42,081 nt of DNA from Oscillatoriaceae cyanobacterium M33_DOE_052 (GCA_015296065.1 DVDU01000208.1:1-42081), one strand, 5' to 3'. Counted from the first letter of the stretch, positions 11,701 to 20,443 are shown. Notes: generated by a model not told the origin, from the letters alone. Made by a program: numbers and translations.

Positions 11701-14700
11701 ATCAGAGAAAGAGCGTAACTCCCCACCTGTCGTATTGATTAACCCATTATTGCTATTAGCGATAATATCGCCACCCCGCTGGCTACCTTCAGAGCTGATA
11801 TTACTCGTCATAATATCGCCACTAGCATCAAGCCGCACATTACCCGCAGTGCCATTAACAGAATAAGAATCAATACTGCCGAGATTAGTATTAATCCCGC
11901 CACCACTGCTAGTAATAGTCACATTACCGCCTCGTTGCGGCCCTTCAGAACTTACCGCACTGCGGCTGCTATCGCCCCCTAAATTCACATCTCCTGCAGC
12001 CGTCAGTGTGATATCTCCCGCCACACTTTGTTTAGAAAAAGAATTAATCGTGGCCGCACCAATATTAAAACTACCGCCACTGGTAATATTAATATGTCCC
12101 CCCTGTTGGGTCGCGTAAGAATTGATATGACTGACAGTCACATCCCCCGCCGGAGCATTGATAGTGATATTACTAGCGCCGCCATTAATAGCCACAGAAA
12201 ACACCACCCCAGTGTTAATACTCCCCTCCATGCTGGTAATTGTGGCACTACCACTGTTAGTTCCTCCATAAGAACTGATGTGGCTAGTGATGATATCGGT
12301 TTGAGCTTCTAAAGTGACGCTCCCGCCGCCGCCGTTGACAGCATAACTCTCTAAGTTTCCCTTACCGTCCCGGAAAATGTTGGCAAATTCATCTTGGGTC
12401 ACATCTGTATCTGGAGAAATAGTAGAGATATCGGTTAAATCCCCAACCGTAGTATTAATTCCGCCATTGTGGCTGATAATTGTGATATTACCCCCCCGTG
12501 CTGTTTCATTACCTGATGCCCAAGATTGGAGAAAACCTGTGGACACATTCCCCGCCGCATCTAATTGCACATTACCACCAGTACCGGGAGATGTTGCATC
12601 GGCATCAGAAACTGAACGTAAGGTGCCCGCTGCTGTATTGATTTCCCCATTACTGCTAGTAATCGTAATATTACCGCCCCGGGCAAATCCTTCTGAATTG
12701 ATATCAGCAGTGGTGACATTGCCCAGGGCTGAAATCGTTACATCTCCTGCCGCCCGACTATCCCCATAGGAAGCTAAAGAAGCAACATTAATTTCTCCTG
12801 TATTACTGGCGATCGTGATATGGCCGCCCGTGGCGCCGTTAGAAGTAATGGTACTGGTGGTAATATTACCATTAGCGTGGAGATTCACATCCCCAGCGGT
12901 GCCCACTTGTGAGATAGAATCAAGAGTATTTTGGGCATTGATAGTCCCCTGATGACTGGTGATAGAGATATTACCACCTTTAGCATCAGACAAAGTACCG
13001 CCGCCCCGAGCTGTAATTTGCCCAGTTAACACATCTGAGGCAGCATCAATGGTGATATTTCCGCCTTCACCATAACCAGAAACTGCACTAATGAGTCCGT
13101 TAGTAGTATCGATTTTACCTTCAAAACTGCGCAGGGTAATCGGGCCACCGCGAGAGAATTGTCCCGCATTTTCCCCAAAGGCTTGAATTTCTCCTGTCAA
13201 TATATCCTGTTGGGCTTCTAGAAGCACGGCTCCGGCTTCGCCGACATTGGCGACGGTACGCAGAAAGCCTGCACCAGTTTTGATAGAGCCGCCTTCCGCT
13301 CTGATGGTGATGTTGCCGCCTCGGGATTCGCCTTCTGAGCTAATTGTCCCACCAGTATTGATATCTCCCACGGCGGATGTAATCTCAATATTGCCACCAG
13401 TGCCATTGGCGGACAATGAGGAGATGTTATTTTGCAGGTCGATGATGCCGCCAGCGCTGTTGATGCGGATGCTCCCTCCTTGGGATGCACCTTCTGAGTT
13501 GATTATCCCCACAGTAATATTACTTTGGGCGTCGAAGCTAATTGGGCCGCCTGCGCCTTGGGTGGAGTAGGATTCGATTTTACCGGTTTGAATGCCGCCG
13601 CTGTCACTGGTAATGTTGATTTGGCCAGCATTGGAGTTGCCATATACAGCAATATCGGTGATTGTAACTTGTCCGGTGGCGGTGATGTTGATATCGCCAC
13701 CGCCATCGGCACCGTCGGAATTAGAAGAAAAGGCGGCTGAGTTAATATTACCGCCAGCAGTGAGGGTGATATCTCCCCCAGCTTCTGCACCGGTTAACTT
13801 TATTGTGTTAGTTTGGATATTGCCACCAGCGTTGAGGGTGACGTTACCAGCTTTGCCGCCGTCGGAGTCAGAGCGGATGGCACCATTATCGATATATTCC
13901 TGATGGCTGGTGATGTTGATATTGCCACCACCGAGTTGTCCGTAGGACTTGATATCTTGCAGGTCAACAAACCGGGCTGCTGTGATAGTAATAGTACCGC
14001 CTCTTCCGGCATCACCAAAAGAGCTGATATTGCCGAAGCTGCCAAAATCGTCTATGGAACCGTTGATGCTTTCAATGGTGATGTTGCCTGCGTTGCCTGT
14101 GGGGACTCCAGTTTTAATATCCCCTTGGAGTTTGATGTTGTTGTCAGCGGTAATTCTGATGCCACCGCCGCCACCGCTGTTTATTTCTCCGAGGGTGATT
14201 TCCCCAATGGCGTTTAAATTAATCCCACCGCTGCCGGAGGTGGCTTGGAGGTTGTTGGTTTGCACTCGGAGGGGTTCGGTGGGGGTGCCGATGCCTCCGG
14301 CTCCGGTGGTGCTGAGGTTGGTGGTGTTGGCGTTGATGGTGGCGTCGGGGGCAACTGTGCGGATGTTGCCTCTGTTGGCAGTGGCGGTGAAGCTGCTGGC
14401 GGCAATATGAGCTAAGTTGATATCTCCAATGGCAGCCAAATTACCGATTTCTAGGTTAATTTGGCCAGTACCGGCATTGAGGATGGTGTTGGCTGCCATG
14501 TTGATGCCGCCTGGTCCGGGGTCTCGCTGGGTGGGGTCGGCACCGTTGTGATTAGCGCGGAGGGTGATATTACCGTTACTGCTTCTGGTGTCGATGTTGG
14601 CGTTAAGGGCGATCGTGCGTCCGGCTTTGAATTCCAAGCTGGCAATGGAGGATGTGATGATGTTTTCGTTGATGTTGATGTCGTTGTTGGCTTCTAGGGT

Positions 14701-16047
14701 CACATTCCCCGTGAGTCCGGCGATATTGTCGGCGTCGAAGGTAACGCTACCAGCCGGGTTGTCGGCGAATAGTCTATTGGTGGGTAAGGGGTCGGCTCCA
14801 CCGTTGGCGATCGTGATGTTTTTGGGGTCAAATAGGATGGTGCCTGCTGTGCCGTTGGGGTTGCTCACATCCACTTTGCCTCGAAATATCAGGTTTTCTA
14901 AGCCGGAGATTTCTACAAAAGCTCCAGGAGCGGTGATGTCACCGTGAAATTGGGTGGTGTTGTCGCTCCAAATGATAATCTCGCCGCTGTTGCCTTCTGT
15001 GGTGATGTGGGTGGTGGGGTCGGTATGGGTGTGGCTGGTGATGCCGGGACTGCCAATGTGGATGGTGTCGCTGCTGTTGATGTTGGCACCAATGAGGGCG
15101 ATTTTGTCGCCGAGGATATTCAGTTCGTAGTTGGGCTTTAGCTCTCCTACATCCACATTGCCGCTAACTACTGCCACGCCCGGTTCTAGGGGGATGGGGG
15201 TTTGGGAACCGGTGAGGATGATGGTGCCATCGGCTTGTTTGGTGACTGTGGTGGCGTGGTGTAGGGAGTCGCCACCGGTGAGGAGTTGGGGGAGAGTTTG
15301 ATGGTTATCGCCGGTGGGGACTATTTCTAAACTCAGGAGATGACCGGGTTGGCTGATGCGCAGGGTGTTACCACCTGGGAGGGCGGTGATGTTGATGTTG
15401 CCGTCTGGTGTGCTGAGAGTACCGGTGTTAATGACGGTGCTGCCGAAGAGGTTGAGGTTGCTCCCAGGGCTGAGGTTGCCTTCATTCAGGATGATGCCCG
15501 AGGCTGTACCGGGAAAGGTGAAGGCGTTGGGGGTGCCTACTAGGTTGGCGTAGTCGTTTCCTCCTGTGCTGTTAAACCAGTTGTTGCCAAAACCGATGCC
15601 GCTGGCGGTGGTGGCGGTGAAGTCGGCGGGTATGTTTAAACTGGCGTTCTGCCCGAAGATGATACCGGCGGGGTTCATCAGGAACAGGTTGGAGGTGCCG
15701 CCGGTCACTTGGATTAGACCGTTGATGTAGGAGGGATTGCCGCCGACTACTCGCCCCAAAATGTTGTTGATTTGGGGGTTGGTGATGAAGTTGGCGATTT
15801 GGTCTTGTGAGAGGCCAAATTCCTGGAAGCTGTGGAATAGGTTGGCTCCGTCACGGGATCTCTGACCGCCAGTGATGTCTAGTCTGTTTCCTTCGGGGGT
15901 GACTAGGGTGCTGGTGCTGTTGGTTCCGGTTTCGGGGATTATGGGTTGGGTTTGGGCGATCGCGCACAGCCAAGGGTAAATTGCCCCGATGCTGCCAATG
16001 AAAATGGATATTACCCAACGTTTCCCTGCTGCTTCCAGTGGTTTCAT
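8767..16047 (-). CDS. Giant TPS-domain/beta-helix protein with C-terminal CHAT protease domain (copy 2)
   Basis: The protein has 2426 residues and is complete. A signal peptide (hydrophobic WVISIFIGSIGAIYPWLCAIA, likely cut after AIA) precedes a two-partner-secretion domain (about 35-150, NPQINNILGRVVGGNPS, LFLMNPAGIIFG). Residues about 400-1910 are beta-helix repeats. Many follow a 52-residue period (GGNVTITSSGGGINT, then SYSVNGTAGNVRLDASGDI). A proline-rich linker (about 1917-1970) leads to a helical segment and then a CHAT domain. His2268 in HLATHGEF and Cys2312 in LSACRTALG form the expected caspase-like dyad, so protease activity is plausible. AAGGG precedes the ATG at 16047. The gene lies in tandem with copy 1, and both ends are clearly homologous to it. 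Known from families: TPS exoproteins use a TpsB pore, and CHAT domains are clan CD peptidases. Substrate and secretion are inferred. Confidence 0.92.
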   Translation of the reverse strand: MKPLEAAGKRWVISIFIGSIGAIYPWLCAIAQTQPIIPETGTNSTSTLVTPEGNRLDITGGQRSRDGANLFHSFQEFGLSQDQIANFITNPQINNILGRVVGGNPSYINGLIQVTGGTSNLFLMNPAGIIFGQNASLNIPADFTATTASGIGFGNNWFNSTGGNDYANLVGTPNAFTFPGTASGIILNEGNLSPGSNLNLFGSTVINTGTLSTPDGNINITALPGGNTLRISQPGHLLSLEIVPTGDNHQTLPQLLTGGDSLHHATTVTKQADGTIILTGSQTPIPLEPGVAVVSGNVDVGELKPNYELNILGDKIALIGANINSSDTIHIGSPGITSHTHTDPTTHITTEGNSGEIIIWSDNTTQFHGDITAPGAFVEISGLENLIFRGKVDVSNPNGTAGTILFDPKNITIANGGADPLPTNRLFADNPAGSVTFDADNIAGLTGNVTLEANNDININENIITSSIASLEFKAGRTIALNANIDTRSSNGNITLRANHNGADPTQRDPGPGGINMAANTILNAGTGQINLEIGNLAAIGDINLAHIAASSFTATANRGNIRTVAPDATINANTTNLSTTGAGGIGTPTEPLRVQTNNLQATSGSGGINLNAIGEITLGEINSGGGGGIRITADNNIKLQGDIKTGVPTGNAGNITIESINGSIDDFGSFGNISSFGDAGRGGTITITAARFVDLQDIKSYGQLGGGNINITSHQEYIDNGAIRSDSDGGKAGNVTLNAGGNIQTNTIKLTGAEAGGDITLTAGGNINSAAFSSNSDGADGGGDINITATGQVTITDIAVYGNSNAGQINITSDSGGIQTGKIESYSTQGAGGPISFDAQSNITVGIINSEGASQGGSIRINSAGGIIDLQNNISSLSANGTGGNIEITSAVGDINTGGTISSEGESRGGNITIRAEGGSIKTGAGFLRTVANVGEAGAVLLEAQQDILTGEIQAFGENAGQFSRGGPITLRSFEGKIDTTNGLISAVSGYGEGGNITIDAASDVLTGQITARGGGTLSDAKGGNISITSHQGTINAQNTLDSISQVGTAGDVNLHANGNITTSTITSNGATGGHITIASNTGEINVASLASYGDSRAAGDVTISALGNVTTADINSEGFARGGNITITSSNGEINTAAGTLRSVSDADATSPGTGGNVQLDAAGNVSTGFLQSWASGNETARGGNITIISHNGGINTTVGDLTDISTISPDTDVTQDEFANIFRDGKGNLESYAVNGGGGSVTLEAQTDIITSHISSYGGTNSGSATITSMEGSINTGVVFSVAINGGASNITINAPAGDVTVSHINSYATQQGGHINITSGGSFNIGAATINSFSKQSVAGDITLTAAGDVNLGGDSSRSAVSSEGPQRGGNVTITSSGGGINTNLGSIDSYSVNGTAGNVRLDASGDIMTSNISSEGSQRGGDIIANSNNGLINTTGGELRSFSDGAVAGNVSLRANGDVTTAEILSYGLEQGGGLSIISFAGQIDTTRGNMNSYSPNGVAGFASVSAFGDVFVGGIRSDGYRQGGSISIGTSTGSITATRGNLDSLSDNGAAGPVTLKAPGDIMVGNIRSQGYEVGGSIEIASETGVVNTAGGNIQSFSANGQAGNVTLNAAGHVDTASILSSGRTQGGDIAITSASTDSIDTSAGSLETYSTEGSAGSITLSSPGNIMAGDMRSEGATTGGSINLTSDGDIDTSGGDIDTYSENGTAGDVTVDSGGSVTVNNITSYGGENSGNVTVTSDEGSIATGTIRTIAPNGTSGNVTLNTFSHNGDITTANISSEGGQAAGNVTAVAPDGSITTGDISSISTAGDSGDITVAAGDDVTTGDISSVAQGDSGDISVTSTEGSVTTGDISSIAETGTAGDVTVTALEDVNTGNITSTGAQSSGDINVTSITGETNTGEVNTDTGEVQIISGGDIIPPPPISPPEISPPPLPDPNIPQNNPPIINNLPEPPARPQLPPVRALLQSVQQDASNITNVLAGGPDAVKEKISGIANDSAIASIARDVAILNSNSLAVGASETLINSLEQNREQEFEDYFGQDFGKKLTSTASIREALSLIATQTGYQSAIVYVNALPDQLELIVFTPEGQPIRKTVPDAPREKLLATATEFRSLLTSASRRNSKSYLRSAQQLYNWLIAPIEGTLEAANINTLLLSMDSGLRSLPMAALYDGKQFLVEKYSTSLIPSISLIDTNYRAIQNTRVLAMGASTFNEQKPLPAVPVELSTITQELWQGTAFLDDQFTRENLIGQRRNYPYEIIHLATHGEFYPGGPEKSFIYMWGQEKLRLDQLRDLKWNDPPVELLILSACRTALGDEQAEMGFAGLAVQAGVKSALASLWSVSDEGTLALMTEFYGHLQNAKIKSEALRQAQIAMIRGEVAVTDGGLRGSGLGVVTLPAASAAGNHDLSHPYYWAGFTMIGSPW

Positions 16048-16199
16048 ATCCCTTGTTTCTCCCCGGCTGATTAATTATCTCTATCGTAACCCTTTTTTTT
16101 ATTTTGTGATGAAGATTAAATAATTAGATATTTTTCTTATATTTGGTGATTTAATAGTGCTATTTCGTGGCACTATTGTTTTATCCTGTCATCAAAAAT

Positions 16200-16232
16200 G
16201 GACTGGGCAAAATGGTTGTTGATGCCCAGTCC
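16200..16232 (-). terminator. Terminator after the diguanylate cyclase gene
   Basis: A perfect 10-bp inverted repeat (GGACTGGGCA / TGCCCAGTCC) with a 13-base loop lies 22 bases past the stop codon. On the minus strand it is followed by a T-rich run (ATTTTTG). It should isolate this gene from the giant gene downstream. Confidence 0.65.
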
Positions 16233-16254
16233 GTTAAAAATACTTATTTAGATG

Positions 16255-17223
16255 TTAGCCCAGCATGGTTTGTAATTTGAGTTTGGGTGGTCTTTTGGCT
16301 TTGGTGAATGAGTTTTGCTGGGGCTTAATTGTGACTCGATCGCGTCCGGTTTGCTTGCTGTGATACATGAGTTGATCAGCTCTTTTCAACAGGGAATTAG
16401 AATTATCATTGCCCCTAGAAATTGTAGCTCCTATAGAAAGGGTTACTTTGATTTCTTCTCGGCCCATGTCCAAGCTAGATGTGCCAACTAAAATTCTAAA
16501 TCTATTGGCAATTTCTTCTAACTGTGCTTCGGTGACATTATGCACTATGCCCACAAATTCTTCCCCTCCCCAGCGACAAAAGATATCGGAAGCACGAGAA
16601 TTAATGGCTAATGTATTGGCTACCATTTTGAGGACTTCATCTCCTACATCATGGCCGTACATATCATTAATGTTTTTAAAATGATCCACATCGATAAACA
16701 AAACTCCCACGGCAAAGCCGTTCTCGTGGTATTCTGAGAGAATGTGGGGCAATTTGGTTTCTAAATAGCGGCGGTTAGGCAATTTAGTCAGGGTGTCAAC
16801 CATTGCCATTTTTTCCAGTTCTTCTACCCGCTCTAATATGGCGACTTTGGCAGAGTTATCGATAAAGATTTCAATTGCCCCACAGATGTTGCCATGTTCG
16901 TCTCGCAGGGGAGAGACGCGCAGGGAAATTGGCACGCGATGGCCATGTTTGTGGTGCAAGTATAATTCTACTTCTCTGGTCTGTCCGTCGGCGAGGGTGC
17001 AGGCTAAAGGACATGAGTCCCGGCAATGGGCATGGCCGCATTGGTCAATATGTTTGAGGATGTTATTCCAGCAATGCTGTCCTAATACGTCATCGCTGCT
17101 GTAGCCAGATATGGCTTCGGCGCTTTTGTTCCAGTAGGTAATTCTGCGGTTATTATCCACAAAGTACACGCCTTCATACATGTTATCTAGAACTTGGATA
17201 TAAAATTGCGGAGTTGATATCAT
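16255..17223 (-). CDS. PAS-GGDEF diguanylate cyclase
   Basis: The 322-residue protein has no membrane segment, so it should be cytosolic. A PAS domain (about 8-125) contains a Cys/His cluster (Cys62, His64, His66, Cys67, Cys71, Cys75) and ends in a signalling helix. The GGDEF domain (about 140-300) has the active-site signature GGEEF at 219-223. The product-inhibition I-site RxxD is intact at Arg210-Asp213, five residues before it. It should make c-di-GMP from two GTP under feedback control. The Cys-containing PAS pattern, followed by CPL and LADG, recurs in other PAS-GGDEF proteins and suggests redox or metal sensing (inference). It lies on the same strand upstream of the giant exoprotein genes but behind a terminator. 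A link between c-di-GMP and those surface proteins is only suggested by position. Confidence 0.92.
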   Translation of the reverse strand: MISTPQFYIQVLDNMYEGVYFVDNNRRITYWNKSAEAISGYSSDDVLGQHCWNNILKHIDQCGHAHCRDSCPLACTLADGQTREVELYLHHKHGHRVPISLRVSPLRDEHGNICGAIEIFIDNSAKVAILERVEELEKMAMVDTLTKLPNRRYLETKLPHILSEYHENGFAVGVLFIDVDHFKNINDMYGHDVGDEVLKMVANTLAINSRASDIFCRWGGEEFVGIVHNVTEAQLEEIANRFRILVGTSSLDMGREEIKVTLSIGATISRGNDNSNSLLKRADQLMYHSKQTGRDRVTIKPQQNSFTKAKRPPKLKLQTMLG

Positions 17224-17446
17224 AGGTAGTAGATAAATCGGGTAGGTGGTGAATGATTGAAATTTGCTTCTGGACGGAACCCGGTTCGCCCCTCTTCTAT
17301 TTTGGCATATGGTGAGAGTCCTGGCGCACAGCTAGGTTGTGATTACCGTTGATTGTGAACGTGATATTGTGGTTCTACTATCATTTATATTCCCAAATCT
17401 GGATGTGGGGAAAAATTTAATATTTTCTTTGCGATATGGGGGATAA

Positions 17447-18760
17447 TTAATTGGCGGGGAAGGGATTGAGGAGTTGTTGAATTTGCTGGGTAAAGTATTG
17501 TTGGCGGCTTTTGAGCTGTTGGGCGAGTTGGAGTCCTTTTTGAAAGGCGACTAAGGCTCGATCGCGCTCTTGTCTCATCTTATATATCTGTCCCATTTGG
17601 TCGTAAACTTCCATCATACCATAAAGGTTGCCAGCGCGTTGATCCACTATCAGCAGGGCTTCATATACTTGCAGGGCTTCATCGAGTTTTTGGGCAGTAA
17701 AGTAGATGATGGCAATTTGGTCTAGGGCAACGCGGGCTAGGTAAAATTGCTGTTGGTTCCAGGCGAGGGTGTAGGCTTGGCGGAGGTATGCTAGGGCTTC
17801 GTTGGGTTGTCCGATGGTTTGGTGGTCGCTGGCGGTGGCAATTTGTAATTCTGGGATGGCCCGCAAGTTCTGGTTTTGGCGATGATATTCTATGAGCCGC
17901 TCTCTCATACTAATGGCTTTTCGTCGCTGTCTGGCTTGACTATAGATAAACACCAATTCCTGCACGTAGGCGATTTCGGTTTCTCTTTCTCGCCGTGCTA
18001 CGGTTCTGGTGAGCAGCTCTTCATAGATGGTGGCGGCTTCTCGGTATTCTAGTAGCTCTAGGTGCAGTTGGCCGATCGTCTGCATGGTTTTCTCTTCTGC
18101 GCTCACATCGCTACGCCTTCTGGCGTCACTGAGGATTTCCCGATACACGCGGATGGCTTGGGCTCTAGCTCTTAGCACTTCATAGGCTTTTCCCAACGCT
18201 TGTAGTAATGTCAAATCACATTGCATCGGGGTATCGATGCTGACTAACTGGGTTTCTGATTTCCCTATTTCCATGTACTGTAGGGTGGGCAGGGTACTGC
18301 CCACCCTACTATCACTACTATCACTCAAAATACCGCATTGCTCTAGTTCTATGGCCTCTAACCGTCCGGTAATTACCCGCACTTGGGTGATTTCTTCTAC
18401 TGTCCAGGCGATCGCTCCGACTCTGGTCAAGGCGGCGATTTCCTCCATTGGTCCGAGATAGCGGCGCAATCTTAGTTCTCGGTTCCACAGGTTAAATGCC
18501 TGTCGCCGATTGCCTGCGGCGAATTCTGCTGCTGCTCTGACGTTCAACTCTTCGAGGGCCAACCGCAGGCGATCGCTCTCTGGTGAACTCAGATAGCCCT
18601 TTTTCGGTGGATTGGGCAGCAACGGGTCTGGTTCTGTCATCTCTAGGGGACTTCCCGGCACCCGCTGTTTTGTCTGTGCCGCGATCGCGCAGTCATCTAA
18701 ACTCACAATTGTGCTGGAAACCAGTAATGCGCCAAAAATGCCCAATTGCCATTTTGTCAT
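17447..18760 (-). CDS. Exported tetratricopeptide-repeat protein
   Basis: The 437-residue protein begins with a signal peptide (GIFGALLVSSTIVSL, with likely cleavage near CAIAAQ). After a Pro-rich stretch, residues about 65-430 are mostly amphipathic helix pairs. TPR-like motifs stand out near the C-terminus (LDEALQVYEALLIVDQRAGN, RALVAFQKGLQLAQQL). Export to the periplasm or thylakoid lumen is likely, with a protein-interaction role. Related cyanobacterial proteins have no assigned function. A hairpin repeat is embedded in frame at 18280-18309 and encodes VGSTLPTLQY. The upstream region is dense in short TGACAAA-type repeats, and no clear promoter is visible. Confidence 0.8.
   Translation of the reverse strand: MTKWQLGIFGALLVSSTIVSLDDCAIAAQTKQRVPGSPLEMTEPDPLLPNPPKKGYLSSPESDRLRLALEELNVRAAAEFAAGNRRQAFNLWNRELRLRRYLGPMEEIAALTRVGAIAWTVEEITQVRVITGRLEAIELEQCGILSDSSDSRVGSTLPTLQYMEIGKSETQLVSIDTPMQCDLTLLQALGKAYEVLRARAQAIRVYREILSDARRRSDVSAEEKTMQTIGQLHLELLEYREAATIYEELLTRTVARRERETEIAYVQELVFIYSQARQRRKAISMRERLIEYHRQNQNLRAIPELQIATASDHQTIGQPNEALAYLRQAYTLAWNQQQFYLARVALDQIAIIYFTAQKLDEALQVYEALLIVDQRAGNLYGMMEVYDQMGQIYKMRQERDRALVAFQKGLQLAQQLKSRQQYFTQQIQQLLNPFPAN
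18280..18309. repeat. Perfect hairpin repeat inside the TPR gene
   Basis: Arms GTAGGGTGGGCAG (18280-18292) and CTGCCCACCCTAC (18297-18309) are perfect complements around a 4-base loop. The sequence looks like a dispersed intergenic palindrome, yet it sits in the reading frame of the TPR gene without breaking it. Confidence 0.75.
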
Positions 18761-18820
18761 TTGTCATTTGTCCTTGGTCCTTGGTCATTTGTCTTTTGTC
18801 CCTGGTCATTTATCATTTTT
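18752..18820. repeat. Short tandem heptamer-type repeat (TTTGTCA/TGACAAA family)
   Basis: Variants of TTTGTCA and TTGGTCC follow each other just upstream of, and into the start of, the TPR gene. Together with the AT-rich sequence up to 19024, this fills the 341-bp gap before the YbjN-family gene. I see no gene in that gap. Confidence 0.6.
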
Positions 18821-19024
18821 TCTCTCAAGGCTTTTTAATTTTTTGGTCAAAATAAGCCCACAATAATGGTTAAATTGTAGCAAATTTAGGATGTACGGAG
18901 AAGCTATAATGACAAATATAATAAAAATTTTTGTTACATTTGTCATTACGACTGTAAAATAAAGCTCATCAGGGTCATTAGTCCATTGTCTCTAGTGAGT
19001 GGTCCGAGGTCCCTAGGGGCGTTA

Positions 19025-19064
19025 CAAAGGACAAATGACTGACAAATGACTAATGACAAATGAC
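19025..19064. repeat. Short tandem repeat of the TGACAAA family
   Basis: Four close copies of GACAAATGAC/TGACAAA lie directly before the YbjN-family gene. They are in the opposite orientation to the block at 18752-18820, so the two could pair in RNA. Confidence 0.6.
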
Positions 19065-19101
19065 ATAAACTGAAAAGAGATAGAAACCAAAGGAAGCTGA
19101 T

Positions 19102-19551
19102 ATGACCATGACCGAGGCACAATTGCCAGAAACAGCCAGCATCAACTATGCCGACGAAATCGAAACCGTGATTGCGGGGATGGCGGAAGAGGGGAAGGTG
19201 ATGTTTGGTCAGGGGGAAGCTGGGTATTTGTGGAAGTTCAAGTATGGCACAGTGGCGGTTTTTGTCCAGCTTACGGGTCAAACTGATGATGATACGTTTA
19301 GAGTCTGGTCGCCGGTGTTGCCCCTCCCGGCGAAGAATGAACCGGAGTTGATGCGGCTGCTGCTGCAAATGAACTGGGAGCAAACTTTTGAGGCGCGCTA
19401 CGCGATCGTTGACCAGGAGGTAATCGTGGTGGCGAGCCGCACGGTGGCGGACCTGTCGCCGGTGGAAATATCCCGATCGATTACCATTGTGGCCACTTTA
19501 GCCGACGACAGCGACGAACCCCTAGCCGAAGAATTCGGAATCAGTAATTAG
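19102..19551 (+). CDS. YbjN domain-containing protein
   Basis: The 149-residue soluble protein has a strong ribosome site (AAGGAAG) 7 bases before the ATG. Its fold signature fits the YbjN/type III chaperone-like family. It shows an N-terminal helix, a beta-rich core (KFKYGTVAVFVQLTG, DTFRVWSPVLPLPAK), then LMRLLLQMNWEQTFEARYAI and DQEVIVVASRTVADLSPVEI. YbjN-like proteins are small and common in cyanobacteria. Their role is not settled, and an assembly-factor or regulatory role has been proposed. The next gene starts 2 bases past the stop, so the two are probably cotranscribed and translationally coupled. The Asp/Glu-rich C-terminus is unremarkable. Confidence 0.8.
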   Translation: MTMTEAQLPETASINYADEIETVIAGMAEEGKVMFGQGEAGYLWKFKYGTVAVFVQLTGQTDDDTFRVWSPVLPLPAKNEPELMRLLLQMNWEQTFEARYAIVDQEVIVVASRTVADLSPVEISRSITIVATLADDSDEPLAEEFGISN

Positions 19552-19553
19552 GG

Positions 19554-20321
19554 ATGCGCAGCGCTCTCATTCATCCCCGGTGGCGGCTGATTCCTCCCGT
19601 AGAAGCTCCCGGAGCTTGGCAAATGGCCGCCGATGAGTGGTTATTAGAGCGGCATAGCCGAAGATTGCACCCACCGGTCCTGCGATTTTACACCTGGTGG
19701 CCAGTAGCGGTTTCCCTGGGATATCACCAGCGGCGAGTCCCCGCAACTTGGGAGGAGTTGATTTGGGGCGGCGAAGTGGTGGAGCTAGTGCGGCGTCCCA
19801 CTGGCGGCAGGGCGGTGTTGCACCAGGGGGATTTAACCTATGCGGTGGTGACTTCTGGGTTGGGGGGGCATCGCCTGCAAAGTTACCAGGCGATTTGCCA
19901 ATTTTTGATTAAAGGTTGGCGGCGTTTGGGGGTGGAGCTGGATTATGGCATTGCCAAACGCAGCGAAGGAGAAAATCCTAGTTGCTTTGCTACGGCTACA
20001 GAAGCGGACTTGGTACTACCGGGGGGTGCCAAGTTGATTGGTAGTGCCCAGGTGTTGCGGCGAGGGGCGATTTTGCAACATGGCTCGATGCGGTTATGGC
20101 CCGATCGGGAATTACTTCGCCAAATATTTGGCATAGAAGAAGAGTTACCCACCCTCCCCCCCTCTCTCCCCCAAGAGCCAGAAGCACTCATGTCATTGGT
20201 GACAGAAGCGCTGATCGCGGCGGCGGAAGAGTGTTTCAATGCCCAATTTATGGTAGAGCCTTTCTCCGAGGCGGAGGTAGCGGAAATAGATGCTTTTGCT
20301 GCTTGTCGGTTGCGGCGTTAG
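19554..20321 (+). CDS. Lipoate-protein ligase A family protein (LplA/LipM-like)
   Basis: The protein has 255 residues. The BPL/LplA fold is indicated by MAADEWLLER near residue 23, LRFYTWWPVAVSLGYHQ, and the binding-loop motif RRPTGGRAVLHQGDLTYAVV. The conserved lysine region is GGAKLIGSAQVLRRGAILQHGS. Members attach lipoate or transfer octanoate to a lysine of lipoyl domains (pyruvate dehydrogenase E2, glycine cleavage H protein). The sequence alone does not say whether this one is a ligase or an octanoyltransferase. The start is the first ATG, 2 bases past the upstream stop, and no later ATG precedes the conserved part. Confidence 0.82.
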   Translation: MRSALIHPRWRLIPPVEAPGAWQMAADEWLLERHSRRLHPPVLRFYTWWPVAVSLGYHQRRVPATWEELIWGGEVVELVRRPTGGRAVLHQGDLTYAVVTSGLGGHRLQSYQAICQFLIKGWRRLGVELDYGIAKRSEGENPSCFATATEADLVLPGGAKLIGSAQVLRRGAILQHGSMRLWPDRELLRQIFGIEEELPTLPPSLPQEPEALMSLVTEALIAAAEECFNAQFMVEPFSEAEVAEIDAFAACRLRR

Positions 20322-20443
20322 TTGGTGGTTCTAGGGGGGTGTTGCTGAGGAGGAGGATGGCGGCGGGGCGGCGGCGGCGACACCAAAAATGTTAATATGA
20401 GTAAGGCTATGCGATAAATCCTAGCATAAATCAATTATTAACC

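Noticed and set aside
9962-15553. Plus-strand frames such as 9962-10540 and 10537-11091 opposite copy 2
   Set aside because: They have repetitive shadow composition opposite the 2426-residue protein, with no ribosome sites or family features.
18946-19383. Minus-strand frame of 145 codons over the YbjN-family gene
   Set aside because: It is antisense to a well-supported gene with a good ribosome site and runs through the heptamer repeats.
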